The notes under the pieces were generated by a model. The model searched no databases. It was not told where the DNA came from and saw nothing but the letters and a program-made list of their open reading frames with translations. Positions 37,387 through 45,713 of a stretch of DNA of 64,000 bases are shown here, one piece after another (the stretch's first letter is position 1; the number at the start of each line of letters is the position of its first letter). A program made the position numbers and the translations under genes. Origin of the DNA: Nocardioides sp. (GTDB taxonomy: Bacteria; Actinomycetota; Actinomycetes; Propionibacteriales; Nocardioidaceae); contig NZ_JAOPWY010000107.1 of NCBI RefSeq assembly GCF_025965415.1, positions 1 to 64,000 of the forward strand, read 5' to 3'.

Positions 37387-37576
37387 GGGGTGGACGCCGA
37401 TCCCACGTGGGCGAAAGGCACTTCTGTGGCTCTCTGTGGCTCTGTTGTGGATGATCACCCCCCAAGGGGGTGTGCTCGGCGCGGTAGCGGGCCAGCAGGC
37501 GGTCGAGCAGCGCCTCCTCCTCGCGGCGAGCGCAGTACTCGCCGGCGGTGCCCACCCGCTCGCTACGGTCGGGGCC

Positions 37577-37792
37577 ATGGACCTCTTCGAGATGGACGAG
37601 ACCCGCACGATGACTCGCGAGGAGGCCGCGACCAAGCTGCGCGCCCTCGCCGACTCCCTGGCCAAGCACAACTCCGTCGAGTTCGAGCGCGACGGCGGCC
37701 GGATCACCGTCGCCGTCCCCGATCGGGTGAACCTGAAGGTCGAGGTCGAGCTGGGCGAGTCCAACGAGGTGGAGATCGAGCTCACCTGGTGA
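37577..37792 (+). CDS. Amphi-Trp domain protein
   Basis: 71 residues. Matches the short amphi-Trp domain: TREEAATKLRALADSLAKHNSVEFERDGG, then a beta hairpin with KVEVELGESNEVEIELTW ending in Trp. The family is small, often involved in unknown adaptor or membrane roles. The ORF-track start includes upstream non-gene sequence; ATG 37577 has TACGGT 7 nt upstream, a leaderless pattern. Single gene. Confidence 0.85.
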   Translation: MDLFEMDETRTMTREEAATKLRALADSLAKHNSVEFERDGGRITVAVPDRVNLKVEVELGESNEVEIELTW

Positions 37793-37848
37793 GCCGGTGC
37801 GGGCCGAACCGGTCGCCGATCGTCCTCAACTGCTTCTAGCCTGCCGTC

Positions 37849-38643
37849 ATGACCGACTTCACCGAGCAGGACCTGGCCGGCGCGACCTTCCGCCGGGTGA
37901 ACCTCGCCGGCGCGACCTTCCGAGAGGCCCGCCTCAACGATGCCGTCCTCCAGGACGTCGACCTGAGCGGCACCCGCATCCGGGCGGCCTACCTCGACGG
38001 CGTCCGGATGACCGGCGTCGAGGTGCCGGACCTCGAGATCTACGGCGAGCTCGGCCGGCTGCTGGTCAACGGGGTGGACGTCGTCCCGCTGGTCGAGGCC
38101 GAGCTGGACCGTCGTACGCCCGAGCGTGCGCTGATGCGCCCGACCGACGCCGACGGGTTCCGCGAGGCCTTCGGCGTGCTGGACCGGCTCTGGGACGGCA
38201 CCGTCGAGCGCGCTCGCGCGCTCCCGCCGGAGTCGCTGCACGAGCAGGTCGCCGGCGAGTGGTCCTTCACCGAGACGTTGCGCCACCTCGGCTTCGCGCA
38301 CGCCTGCTGGGTCGGCGGCGTCGTCCTCGCCGATCCCTCGCCGTGGCACCCGCTCGACCTGCCGTGGGACGAGGCACCGACGGTGGAGGGGGTGCCGTGG
38401 GACCGCGACGTACGCCCGACGCTCGACGAGGTGCTCGCCGTGCGGGCGGCCCGGCGGGCGACCGTGGCCGCGGTGCTCGACGCTCTCGACGACGAGGGCC
38501 TCGCCCGGCCGGTCACCTCCGCGACGCCGTTCATGGCCGACGCCGACTCGCTGACCGTCGCCCAGTGCCTGCGGGTGGTCCTCAACGAGGAGTGGGAGCA
38601 CCGGCTGTACGCCGAGCGCGACCTGGCGGTGCTGTCCGGCTGA
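37849..38643 (+). CDS. Pentapeptide-repeat / DinB-like fusion protein
   Basis: 264 residues. Residues about 8-55 show pentapeptide-like units (AGATFRRVNLAGATFREARL, NDAVLQDVDLSG). The rest (about 100-260) resembles the DinB_2/YfiT four-helix fold (EWSFTETLRHLGFAHACWVG; LNEEWEHRLYAERDL), with His residues that could bind a metal. Such fusions occur in actinobacteria, role unknown, possibly thiol or nucleotide transfer (weak inference). TAGCCT lies 6 nt before ATG. Confidence 0.8.
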   Translation: MTDFTEQDLAGATFRRVNLAGATFREARLNDAVLQDVDLSGTRIRAAYLDGVRMTGVEVPDLEIYGELGRLLVNGVDVVPLVEAELDRRTPERALMRPTDADGFREAFGVLDRLWDGTVERARALPPESLHEQVAGEWSFTETLRHLGFAHACWVGGVVLADPSPWHPLDLPWDEAPTVEGVPWDRDVRPTLDEVLAVRAARRATVAAVLDALDDEGLARPVTSATPFMADADSLTVAQCLRVVLNEEWEHRLYAERDLAVLSG

Positions 38644-38673
38644 CCATGCGCGACGGCTGTGACAATCAGTCGC

Positions 38674-38934
38674 ATGGCCGTCTACCTCGCTTGGACCGCA
38701 GCCGCACCGGACACCCTCGAGGGGCCGTGGGCGGAGGCACGGCAGATCGCTCCCGGACTGGTGCTGCTGGACAGCACCGAGCCGCTCTCGGTCGTCTACC
38801 ACGCCGTCAAGTGGTCGCTCCCCGATGACGCCGCGCTGATCGTCACGCCCGTGCCGACGACGCCCAAGTCGCGCGGCATGGCGCCGGGCACCACCAGGTG
38901 GTTGCGCGACCGGACGGACCGACCGCGGGGATAG
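38674..38934 (+). CDS. Small conserved hypothetical protein
   Basis: 86 residues (MAVYLAWTAAAPDTLEGPW...), soluble, no recognised motif. A GTG 15 bp upstream in frame is an alternative start. It lies between the DinB-like and NTF2-like genes. Its composition and reading frame look protein-like, but I cannot name it. Confidence 0.55.
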   Translation: MAVYLAWTAAAPDTLEGPWAEARQIAPGLVLLDSTEPLSVVYHAVKWSLPDDAALIVTPVPTTPKSRGMAPGTTRWLRDRTDRPRG

Positions 38935-38966
38935 CGTCCACGCCCGTGCGGGTGGACACTTGCGCG

Positions 38967-39332
38967 ATGACCGCCAGCCTGGGCAGCCGCCTGGCCCACG
39001 CCATCGCCACGAAGGACGAGACCGCGCTGCGCGGACTGCTCGCCGCCGACGTCGACTTCAAGGGCCTGACACCCGGCCGCGTGTGGGAGGGCACCGGGCC
39101 CGACGACGTCGTGCGCACCGTGCTCGGCGCGTGGTTCGAGGAGTCCGACGAGATCGTCGCGGTCCTCGACGTGACCGACGGGGAGACCGTCGCCGACACC
39201 GCACGGGTCAGCTACCGCTTCGACCTGGCCAACGCAGACGGCACCTTCGTGGCCGAGCAGCAGGCCTACTACCGCGGCGCCGAGGTCATCGACCACCTCC
39301 GGGTGCTCTGCTCGGGCTTCAGACCGCGCTGA
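38967..39332 (+). CDS. NTF2/SnoaL-like small protein
   Basis: 121 residues (from ATG 38967; a GTG at 38946 with TAGCGT 8 nt before it is the alternative). The cone-shaped NTF2-like fold is suggested by HAIATKDETALRGLLAADVDFKGL, VVRTVLGAWFEESDEIVAVLD and YRFDLANADGTFVAEQQAYYRG. No active-site residues are certain. Its end overlaps the convergent FAD-gene end by 14 bp. Confidence 0.75.
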   Translation: MTASLGSRLAHAIATKDETALRGLLAADVDFKGLTPGRVWEGTGPDDVVRTVLGAWFEESDEIVAVLDVTDGETVADTARVSYRFDLANADGTFVAEQQAYYRGAEVIDHLRVLCSGFRPR

Positions 39333-40266
39333 GGCGCCGGGCGAGCTCGCGACCGAGCCGCGCCCCCGAGAGCCACGCCGTCTCCACCTTGGGCTTCGGA
39401 CCCCACCCGTCCCCGCACGCACCGACCAGCCCGCGGGGACCGTCGACCAGGACGTACGGCTCCTCCCGCTCGCCGGTCGGCCGGGCGAAGGTCCAGCGGT
39501 GCACGTGCACGTCCGCCGGCTCGTCGAGGTCCATCAGCCGACGCAGCGCAGCGACGATCCCCGGGCCCGCCCCGGCCGGATCCGCGAGGTGCCGGGCTGC
39601 CAGCTCGGGGGTGGAGTGCACCACCAGCACTGGTGCGTCGTCGCCGCGGCGCCGGCCGTCGTCGGCCACCCACCCGACGGCTGCGTCACCGTTGACGAAG
39701 GCGCCGTCGAAGCGGCCCGCCGGGCCGAGGTGGTCCCAGGTGCGCTCCGGCCAGCGCGCGGCCAGCGCGATCACCGGCTCCCACGCGCGGGTCAGGACCT
39801 CGGTGACGGGGTGGTCCCCACCAAGGCGGCGGGCCTGCGGGTCGGGCATCGCCAGCACGATCGCCGACGCCGTCACGTCGGCCAGGGAGGTCAGGTCAGC
39901 CTGCTCCACGTCGAGGTCGGCCGCGAGGTCCTCGACGAGCGAGCGCAGGCCGCTCGGGGCACCCCAGCGCATCGGACCCGTCGTCGTCCTCGGCTCCTCC
40001 CCCAGCACGCTGAAGGTGTCGGTCCACGGCGTGGCCAGGCCGCGGGCCGCCCAGTCGTCCACGACGGCTCCGAACCCCGGGTCCGACACGGTGAGGTAGG
40101 ACGCCCCGAGGTCGGTCGGGCGCTCCCACAGCCGGCGCGAGGCCATCCGTCCGCCGACGCGATGGCCGCGGTCTAGCAGGCGTACGCCGACGCCAGCGGC
40201 ACGCAGCTCTCGTGCGCAGGCGACGCCCGCGAGACCGGCGCCGACCACCACGACGTCCGACGGCAT
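39319..40266 (-). CDS. NAD(P)/FAD-dependent oxidoreductase (renalase/amine-oxidase-like)
   Basis: 315 residues. N-terminal Rossmann motif VVVVGAGLAGVACARELRAAG, then RVGGRMASRR and a C-terminal GACGDGWGPKPKVETAWLSG typical of the FAD-binding end of amine-oxidase-like and renalase-like enzymes. Cytosolic. ATG 40266 overlaps the stop of an upstream in-phase remnant (see 40266-40349). Substrate unknown. Confidence 0.88.
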   Translation of the reverse strand: MPSDVVVVGAGLAGVACARELRAAGVGVRLLDRGHRVGGRMASRRLWERPTDLGASYLTVSDPGFGAVVDDWAARGLATPWTDTFSVLGEEPRTTTGPMRWGAPSGLRSLVEDLAADLDVEQADLTSLADVTASAIVLAMPDPQARRLGGDHPVTEVLTRAWEPVIALAARWPERTWDHLGPAGRFDGAFVNGDAAVGWVADDGRRRGDDAPVLVVHSTPELAARHLADPAGAGPGIVAALRRLMDLDEPADVHVHRWTFARPTGEREEPYVLVDGPRGLVGACGDGWGPKPKVETAWLSGARLGRELARRLSAV

Positions 40267-40349
40267 CACAGGATCGCCTCGGCACGCAAAGTCTGCGCGC
40301 AGCGCAGCCCGGCGAGCCCCGCTCCCACGACCACCACGCCTGCGTCCAC
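40266..40349 (-). pseudogene. Remnant of an FAD/NAD(P)-oxidoreductase start, upstream of the intact gene
   Basis: Reading GTG 40349 on the minus strand gives VDAGVVVVGAGLAGLRCAQTLR and ends in TGA that overlaps the ATG of the next gene (TGATG). The first 27 residues carry a dinucleotide-binding motif much like the one at the start of the downstream protein (VVVVGAGLAGVACARELR). No further oxidoreductase sequence follows in this frame. It is either a scar left after deletion of a neighbouring paralogue, or a small leader peptide. Not in the ORF track. Confidence 0.65.
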
Positions 40350-40372
40350 GCGACGACCCTAGTGAGCCGGTC

Positions 40373-41065
40373 CTAGGTCGTCGGGACGGTCCGGGTGGTG
40401 ACGATCTGCTCGGCCAGCACGCGGAGCTTGAGGTTCTTCTGCTGCGACATCCGGCTGAGCACGGAGAAGGCCCGGTCGGGGGTGAGGTCGAAGCGCTCCA
40501 TCAGGATGCCCGTGGCCTGGCCGATCACCGTGCGGCCGCCGAGCGCCTTCTCCAGCTGCTCGACCTCCTGCGCCGCAGCCAGCGCCACGCCGACGTGGGC
40601 GGCGAGGGCCAGGCCGTCGTGGATGTCGTCGGCGGTGAAGGCCGACGCCTCCCTGCCGTAGAGGTTGAGCGCGCCCAGGTCCTTGTCGTTGGAGTACAAC
40701 CGATAGCTCACGCTGCTGTGCATCCCCAGCCGCTCGACGACCTCGGGGCCCCAGGTCGGCCACCGGTCGTCGGTCGAGAGGTCGTTGCTCACGACCGTCT
40801 GGTCCTTGCGCAGCGCGTCCAGGCACGGGCCCTCGTCGAGCTCGTGCTGGAGTGCGTCGACCTGCCGCAGATCGTCGGTGCTCGTGGCGTGCGTGTCGAT
40901 CCGGTCGCCGCGGTAGACGATGCACACCCCGGCTGCGTCGCACCCGGGGATGATCCTCGTCGCGACCACGACCGCTCGCTCCATCGCCTCCTGCGGACTG
41001 TCGTCGTCCTGCATCTCACGGGCAGCAGCGGCCAGCTCGTCGCGGAAGTCGTCGTGGGGAGGCAC
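40373..41065 (-). CDS. GAF and ANTAR domain regulator
   Basis: 230 residues. The GAF domain (about 10-155; VVVATRIIPGCDAAGVCIVYRGD, ELDEGPCLDALRKD, MHSSVSYRLY) likely senses a small ligand; the C-terminal ANTAR segment (IGQATGILMERFDLTPDRAF) binds RNA to oppose transcription termination. GTG 41065 has CATGAT 6 nt upstream. The targets are unknown; no close downstream operon is visible. The ORF-track start is too far upstream, beyond the plausible start. Confidence 0.9.
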   Translation of the reverse strand: MPPHDDFRDELAAAAREMQDDDSPQEAMERAVVVATRIIPGCDAAGVCIVYRGDRIDTHATSTDDLRQVDALQHELDEGPCLDALRKDQTVVSNDLSTDDRWPTWGPEVVERLGMHSSVSYRLYSNDKDLGALNLYGREASAFTADDIHDGLALAAHVGVALAAAQEVEQLEKALGGRTVIGQATGILMERFDLTPDRAFSVLSRMSQQKNLKLRVLAEQIVTTRTVPTT

Positions 41066-41126
41066 GGGTGAATCATGACCGACGAGCGCAACCCTGCCGA
41101 GGCACTGTCCGGCTAACGTGCAGGGC

Positions 41127-41564
41127 ATGGCCATCAAGCTGGAGAACGTCGCCATCGCGGTGCGCGACCTCGACGAGACCATCGCCTTCTTCACCGACCT
41201 CGGACTCTCGGTGCTCGGTCGCGACACGGTGAGCGGCGAGTGGACCGACACCGCCGTCGGCCTCGACGGCAACCACGCCAAGATCGCCATGCTGCAGACG
41301 CCCGACGGGCACGGCCGGCTCGAGCTCTTCGAGTACATCCATCCCGACGCGATCGAGACCGAGCCGACCCTGCCCAACGAGATCGGCATGCACCGCGTGG
41401 CCTTCTCGGTCGACGATCTCGACGCGGCACTGGAGGTCGCCGCGCGCCACGGGTGCCACCCGCTGCGGGGCGTGGCGACCTACGAGGACGTCTACAGGCT
41501 CACCTACGTCCGTGGGCCCAGCGGCATCATCGTCATGCTCGCCGAGGAGCTGAGGAAGGCCTGA
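41127..41564 (+). CDS. VOC-family (glyoxalase-like) protein
   Basis: 145 residues with one paired beta-alpha-beta-beta-beta fold. KLENVAIAVRDLDETIAFF, GHGRLELFEYI and IGMHRVAFSVDDLDAAL give the usual metal-ligand positions (His and Glu). TAACGT is 7 nt before ATG 41127. Substrate unknown. It diverges from the GAF-ANTAR gene. Confidence 0.85.
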   Translation: MAIKLENVAIAVRDLDETIAFFTDLGLSVLGRDTVSGEWTDTAVGLDGNHAKIAMLQTPDGHGRLELFEYIHPDAIETEPTLPNEIGMHRVAFSVDDLDAALEVAARHGCHPLRGVATYEDVYRLTYVRGPSGIIVMLAEELRKA

Positions 41565-41602
41565 CGCACGCGCTGTCCACCCCCAACGGGTAGACATGAG
41601 CC

Positions 41603-41785
41603 ATGGCTTCCTCGCTGGTGCGTCCCCGTCAGGGCAAGATCATCGCCGGCGTGTGCGCCGGCCTCGCCGACCGGTTCGGCATCTCCCGCGGCCTGGTGCG
41701 CCTGGGCTTCGTCGTCTTCGGCATCGTCGGCGCGGGCGAGATCGCCTACATCATCGCGTGGATCGTCATGCCGAAGGGCGACTGA
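41603..41785 (+). CDS. Stand-alone PspC-domain protein
   Basis: 60 residues, essentially only a PspC domain: KIIAGVCAGLADRFGISRGLVRLGF, then IAYIIAWIVMPKGD. One or two hydrophobic stretches make it membrane-associated. It is the third PspC copy of the window (others at 19693 and 21129) and may be part of the same envelope-stress system (inference). Confidence 0.85.
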   Translation: MASSLVRPRQGKIIAGVCAGLADRFGISRGLVRLGFVVFGIVGAGEIAYIIAWIVMPKGD

Positions 41786-41794
41786 CCGCGGCCC

Positions 41795-42238
41795 TCACCC
41801 AGCCGCCTGCAGTGCCTTGACCTCGTCGCGTGCGGCGACCACGGACGCCCGCTGGCGCTCGACCACGGCCCGGAAGCCGGCGCTCAGGTCCATCTCGAGG
41901 GCGTCGTCGTACTCCGACACCGCGTGGTCCTCGCCCGTCGACGCGGCGGCGAGGACGCTGCTCGCGTCGTCACCCGTCAGCGCGTCCTTGAGCGAGATCC
42001 AGCCACGGTGGACGGCCGCGGCGACCGTCCCGCTCTCGTCGACGTCGTCGCCGTACTCGTGCCCGAGGTCGACGATCTCCCGCCGGAACCCGGCGCGCTG
42101 CTCGGACAGGCGCTGCAGGGTCGTCGCCCACTCCGCGTGGTCGCTGTCGCGCAGCTTCTCCGCAGCGGCGGCGAAGCCTCGCTCGCCGTCCTTCAGTGTC
42201 TCGACCAGCTCCTTGGCGGCCTTCGCGTCGTCCGACAT
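41795..42238 (-). CDS. DUF2383 / PA2169-family four-helix-bundle protein
   Basis: 147 residues, highly acidic and helical. DAKAAKELVETLKDGERGFAAA and the His-rich late helix (VAAAVHRGWISLKDALTG) match the PA2169/DUF2383 ferritin-like family, associated with stress or DNA protection; function unproven. GAAGGAG lies 8 bp before ATG 42238. A short palindrome (42248-42279) sits in its leader. Convergent with the PspC gene (10 bp gap). Confidence 0.8.
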   Translation of the reverse strand: MSDDAKAAKELVETLKDGERGFAAAAEKLRDSDHAEWATTLQRLSEQRAGFRREIVDLGHEYGDDVDESGTVAAAVHRGWISLKDALTGDDASSVLAAASTGEDHAVSEYDDALEMDLSAGFRAVVERQRASVVAARDEVKALQAAG

Positions 42239-42247
42239 GTTCGCTCC

Positions 42248-42279
42248 TTCGTGAGGGGTGTGCCTCCACCCTCACCGAA
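42248..42279. repeat. Palindrome in the leader of the DUF2383 gene
   Basis: TTCGTGAGGG and CCCTCACcGAA are inverted arms around a 12-nt centre, just 5' of the ribosome-binding site. It could be a transcription-factor site or an mRNA hairpin near the RBS; neither is proven. Confidence 0.4.
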
Positions 42280-42365
42280 GCGGCGTCGCGAGTGACCACC
42301 CTTGGGGATGACGCTTTCGTGCCGCGGACGTCGCGCCCCAGTCGTGCCTGCGACGGGGACCGTCC

Positions 42366-42677
42366 TCACCCGGACGCGTCGCCCTCGCGCCGCTCGTGCA
42401 GCCGCTGCTGCGCGGCGGCGAGGAAGGCCAGACAGGGCGCGTCCTCCCCCGGGTGCTTCTCCACGAGGTGGAACGTCCAGCGGTCCATGGCGGCCATGAA
42501 GCCGTTGTCGCCGCCGGCCCGGTGCGTCGACCAGGCCCGGTGGCCGCGGGCGACGCACGTCGAGCAGCTGATCCGGTAGAGGAACTGCTGCTCGCCGTCG
42601 AGGTCGATCGTGACCTTTGCGAGCGGCCCCGCCTGCGCAGCAGCCTTCCTCTCGCGGGCCGAGCGGCTCGCGACCAT
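42366..42677 (-). CDS. Small hypothetical protein with a Cys-x-x-Cys pair
   Basis: 103 residues, Arg-rich. A CSTC pair, a following His and a later Cys (EDAPCLAF) could bind a metal. Position between DUF2383 and the next hypothetical gene, same strand. No known domain. The frame is protein-like (FHLVEKHPGEDAPCLAFLAAAQ), but I cannot name it. Confidence 0.6.
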   Translation of the reverse strand: MVASRSARERKAAAQAGPLAKVTIDLDGEQQFLYRISCSTCVARGHRAWSTHRAGGDNGFMAAMDRWTFHLVEKHPGEDAPCLAFLAAAQQRLHERREGDASG

Positions 42678-42722
42678 GTCGTCTCCAGGGGTGTCGTGGT
42701 GGAAGGGGAAAGCGAGCGACGC

Positions 42723-43004
42723 CTAGAGCGCCACGTCCTCCGGGATCACCCGGAGCACGGAGACCGTGCCGGCCTCGCGACCCACGACGACCTTGACGCC
42801 GTCGAGCCGACCCAGCGCCGAGCGCACGTCGTCCACCTCGAGGTGGGTGTCGACGGCGATGTCCGCGTCGCGCACGGGCACCGTCTCGCCCGGCCACAGG
42901 TCTGAGGGAACCTCGAAGGGGTCGAAGTCGGTCTGGGCGGCCGCCCAGAGCTGGAGGGCGGACTCGGCGACGATGTCGTCGGTGGTGGCGTCGTCAGCAT
43001 GCAT
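42723..43004 (-). CDS. Small hypothetical protein
   Basis: 93 residues starting MHADDATTDDIVAESALQLW. Acidic N-terminus, then a beta-rich part (VRDADIAVDTHLEVDDVRSAL, VKVVVGREAGTVSVLRVIP). A homophilic fold cannot be assigned. ATG 43004 chosen; the longer ORF-track entry runs into the upstream divergent phosphoesterase gene in antisense. Confidence 0.55.
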   Translation of the reverse strand: MHADDATTDDIVAESALQLWAAAQTDFDPFEVPSDLWPGETVPVRDADIAVDTHLEVDDVRSALGRLDGVKVVVGREAGTVSVLRVIPEDVAL

Positions 43005-43043
43005 GGGGTCGACGGTACTTCCCCCCACCGGTTGACTGTCGCC

Positions 43044-43553
43044 ATGCCCACCCGACTCCTCATGGTCGCCGACACCCACGTCCCGCAGCGGGCCCGTCAC
43101 CTGCCCGACCAGGTGTGGCAGGCGGTGGACGAGGCGGACGTCGTGGTGCACGCGGGCGACTGGGTCGACGTGCGCCTCCTGGACGCGCTCGAGGCACGGT
43201 CCCGCCGGCTCGTTGCGGTCTTCGGCAACAACGACCACGGCGAGCTGCGGGAGCGCCTGTCGGAGGTGGCGCGCGCCGAGATCGAGGGCGTCCGGCTCGG
43301 CGTGGTGCACGAGACCGGGCAGGCCGCGGGCCGCGAGGAGCGGATGAGCGCCCTCCACCCAGACCTCGACGTCCTCGTCTTCGGTCACAGCCACATCCCA
43401 TGGGACACGACGACGGCCACTGGCCTGCGCCTGCTCAACCCCGGCTCCCCCACCGACCGCCGCCGCCAGCCCCACTGCACCTACCTGACGGCCACCGCCG
43501 AGGGCGGCGACCTGCGCGACGTCACCCTCCATCGGCTTCCACCGAGGAGGTAG
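43044..43553 (+). CDS. Metallophosphoesterase (YfcE/MJ0936-like)
   Basis: 169 residues. The metal-binding blocks are visible in order: VADTHVPQ (D-x-H), VVVHAGDWVD (GD), VFGNNDHGEL (GNND/H), the later H of GVVHETGQ and GHSHIPW. It is a cytosolic phosphodiesterase-like enzyme; substrate unknown. ATG 43044 is preferred over the upstream start in the track. Confidence 0.9.
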   Translation: MPTRLLMVADTHVPQRARHLPDQVWQAVDEADVVVHAGDWVDVRLLDALEARSRRLVAVFGNNDHGELRERLSEVARAEIEGVRLGVVHETGQAAGREERMSALHPDLDVLVFGHSHIPWDTTTATGLRLLNPGSPTDRRRQPHCTYLTATAEGGDLRDVTLHRLPPRR

Positions 43554-43579
43554 GCGCCCACGCGCGGAGGTGCGCCGCC

Positions 43580-43780
43580 TCAGGCTCCGGGTCCTCCCGG
43601 GCGCAGCGAGGGACAGTCGGGGTTGGTGCACTCGCGCACGTCCACGGTGGGGTCACCGCCGCCCACGACACCGTCCTCCGGGCCCGCCGGGCCGTCAGGC
43701 ACCTCGTCGGGGACGCCCGGATGGGGCAGGAGCCGGACCGCAGCGCCGCAGACGGCGCACTTCTCATAGTCGGAGTACAC
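43580..43780 (-). CDS. Small zinc-ribbon protein
   Basis: 66 residues. CAVCG near the N-terminus and CTNPDC near the C-terminus make two Cys pairs (C-x2-C and C-x4-C), as in a zinc ribbon. TAGGGT lies 6 nt before its GTG start, again leaderless-type. Function unknown. Confidence 0.7.
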   Translation of the reverse strand: MYSDYEKCAVCGAAVRLLPHPGVPDEVPDGPAGPEDGVVGGGDPTVDVRECTNPDCPSLRPGGPGA

Positions 43781-43859
43781 GTCCAGACCCTAGCCAGCCC
43801 AGCCCACGGCCCACCATGATGTGACCCCCGCCACTCTCGGATCACCCCAGGAGAGCCCG

Positions 43860-45713
43860 ATGCCCGACGAGATCCCTGCCGAGGTCGCGGCAGTCCGTGA
43901 GCAGTACGAGGCCCGCATCCTCGGGCTGCACATGCCGGCGACGGTGCGCCAGGCGGCGGAGAGGTACGGCGACCAGCCGGCGTTCTCCGACAGGTTCGAC
44001 GTGCCCGAGGGCGAGACCTGGTCGACCCTGACCTGGGCCGGGACATGGGAGCAGACCGAGCGGGTGGCGGCGGCGCTGATCGACCTCGGCGTCGAGACCG
44101 GCGACCCGGTCGCCATCATGGCCAACAACCGCACGGCCCACACGCTCGTCGACTACGGCGCGATGACCGCGGCCGCGGTGCCGATGTCGGTCTACAACAC
44201 CCTCGCCCAGGACCAGGTCGCCTTCATCGCCGCGGAGGCGCGGCCGGTCGTCGTCGTCCTCGAGGACCACGACCGCTACCAGCGCTGGGAGAGGGCGCTC
44301 ACCGAGGTCGACTCGATCCGCCACGTCGTGATGTTCGGCGACGCCGAGCGCGTCGACGACGAGCGGGTGATGACGTGGACCGACTTCCTCGCCCGCGGTG
44401 GGGACGCGAGCGGCGTCGAGGCGCGGATGGACCGGATCACTCCCGACCTGCCCGCCACCTTCCTCTACACCTCGGGCACGACGGGCAACCCCAAGGGCGT
44501 CGTGCTCACCCACCACAACGTGATGTACGAGGCGGTCTCCACCCTCGACGCCGCCGGCCTGGTGGGCCAGCAGCGCACGATCAGCTACCTCCCGCTGGCG
44601 CACATCGCCGAGCGGGTGCTGGCGACCTACGGTCCCCCGTTCCTCGGCAGCCACGTGCACGCGATCCCGGACCCGGCCGGACTCCTCGGTGCCCTCGGCG
44701 AGGTCCACCCGACGGCGTTCTTCGGCGTCCCGCGGGTGTGGGAGAAGATCAAGACCGGCATCTCGGCCAAGCTCGCCGAGGACCCCGACCCCGACAACCA
44801 GACCATGGTCACCAACGCCATGGCGGCCGGCCTGGCCTGGACGCAGGCCCACGAGTACGGCAGCTCGATGACGCCGGAGGTCGAGGCGGCGTACGCCCGG
44901 GCCGACGAGGGGATCCTGGCCTTCCTCCGCCTGCTGCTCGGCCTCGACCAGGTGCAGTGGGCCGCCAGCGCCGCGGCGCCCATGCCGCTGGAGGTCGCCA
45001 AGTTCATGGGCGGCCTCGGCCTCAAGGTGTACGACGTCTACGGCATGACCGAGACGACCGGCGCCTTCACCTCCAACGGCCCCGACCACTTCAAGCTCGG
45101 CACCGTCGGGGTGCCCAATCCCGGCATCGAGGTGCGACTCGGCGAGGACGGCGAGATCCTGTGCCGCGGGCCGGTCAACACCCCCGGCTACTACCGCCAG
45201 GAGGCCGCGACCCGGGCGCTGATCGACGACGACGGCTGGATCCACACCGGCGACATCGGCACGGTCGACGAGGACGGCTTCTACTCGATCATCGACCGCA
45301 AGAAGGAGCTGATCATCACCTCGGCGGGCAAGAACATCGCGCCCTCCAACATCGAGAACTACCTCAAGGAGTCGCCCATCGTCGGCCACGCGATGGCGCT
45401 GGGCGACAACCGCTCCTACGTCGTCGCGATCCTGACGCTCGACGGCGAGATCGCTCCCCTGGTGGCGGCCAAGCTCGGTGTCGAGTTCACCGACCTGGCC
45501 GACCTGTCGACCAAGCCGGAGATCCGCGCGATGGCGCAAGCGGCCGTCGACAAGGCCAACGAGCGGCTCTCGCGGCCCGAGCAGGTCAAGGCCTGGGAGC
45601 TGCTGCCCCACGAGTGGACGGCCGAGTCCGAGGAGCTCACCCCGACGCTCAAGCTCAAGCGCCGGGTCGTCAACACCAAGTACGCCGACGTGGTGGAGAA
45701 GCTGTACGAGTGA
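43860..45713 (+). CDS. AMP-dependent long-chain fatty acid-CoA ligase family protein
   Basis: 617 residues. The ATP-binding YTSGTTGNPKGVVLTHHN, motif YGMTETTGAF, and DGWIHTGDIGTVD with the late catalytic-lysine region (TPTLKLKRRVV) are present. It activates a fatty or related acid to acyl-CoA, a possible supplier for the acyl-CoA dehydrogenase encoded earlier in the window. ATG 43860 has GGAGAG 4 bp before it. A GDPD gene overlaps its stop (GTGA). Confidence 0.93.
   Translation: MPDEIPAEVAAVREQYEARILGLHMPATVRQAAERYGDQPAFSDRFDVPEGETWSTLTWAGTWEQTERVAAALIDLGVETGDPVAIMANNRTAHTLVDYGAMTAAAVPMSVYNTLAQDQVAFIAAEARPVVVVLEDHDRYQRWERALTEVDSIRHVVMFGDAERVDDERVMTWTDFLARGGDASGVEARMDRITPDLPATFLYTSGTTGNPKGVVLTHHNVMYEAVSTLDAAGLVGQQRTISYLPLAHIAERVLATYGPPFLGSHVHAIPDPAGLLGALGEVHPTAFFGVPRVWEKIKTGISAKLAEDPDPDNQTMVTNAMAAGLAWTQAHEYGSSMTPEVEAAYARADEGILAFLRLLLGLDQVQWAASAAAPMPLEVAKFMGGLGLKVYDVYGMTETTGAFTSNGPDHFKLGTVGVPNPGIEVRLGEDGEILCRGPVNTPGYYRQEAATRALIDDDGWIHTGDIGTVDEDGFYSIIDRKKELIITSAGKNIAPSNIENYLKESPIVGHAMALGDNRSYVVAILTLDGEIAPLVAAKLGVEFTDLADLSTKPEIRAMAQAAVDKANERLSRPEQVKAWELLPHEWTAESEELTPTLKLKRRVVNTKYADVVEKLYE

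Noticed and set aside
37430-37560. Minus-strand short frame reading GEYCARREEEALLDRLLARYRAEH
   Set aside because: Protein-like at first but it continues into the secreted-protein start region without a stop, has no start context, and a 7-bp hairpin lies in it. Could be a small remnant; evidence too weak.
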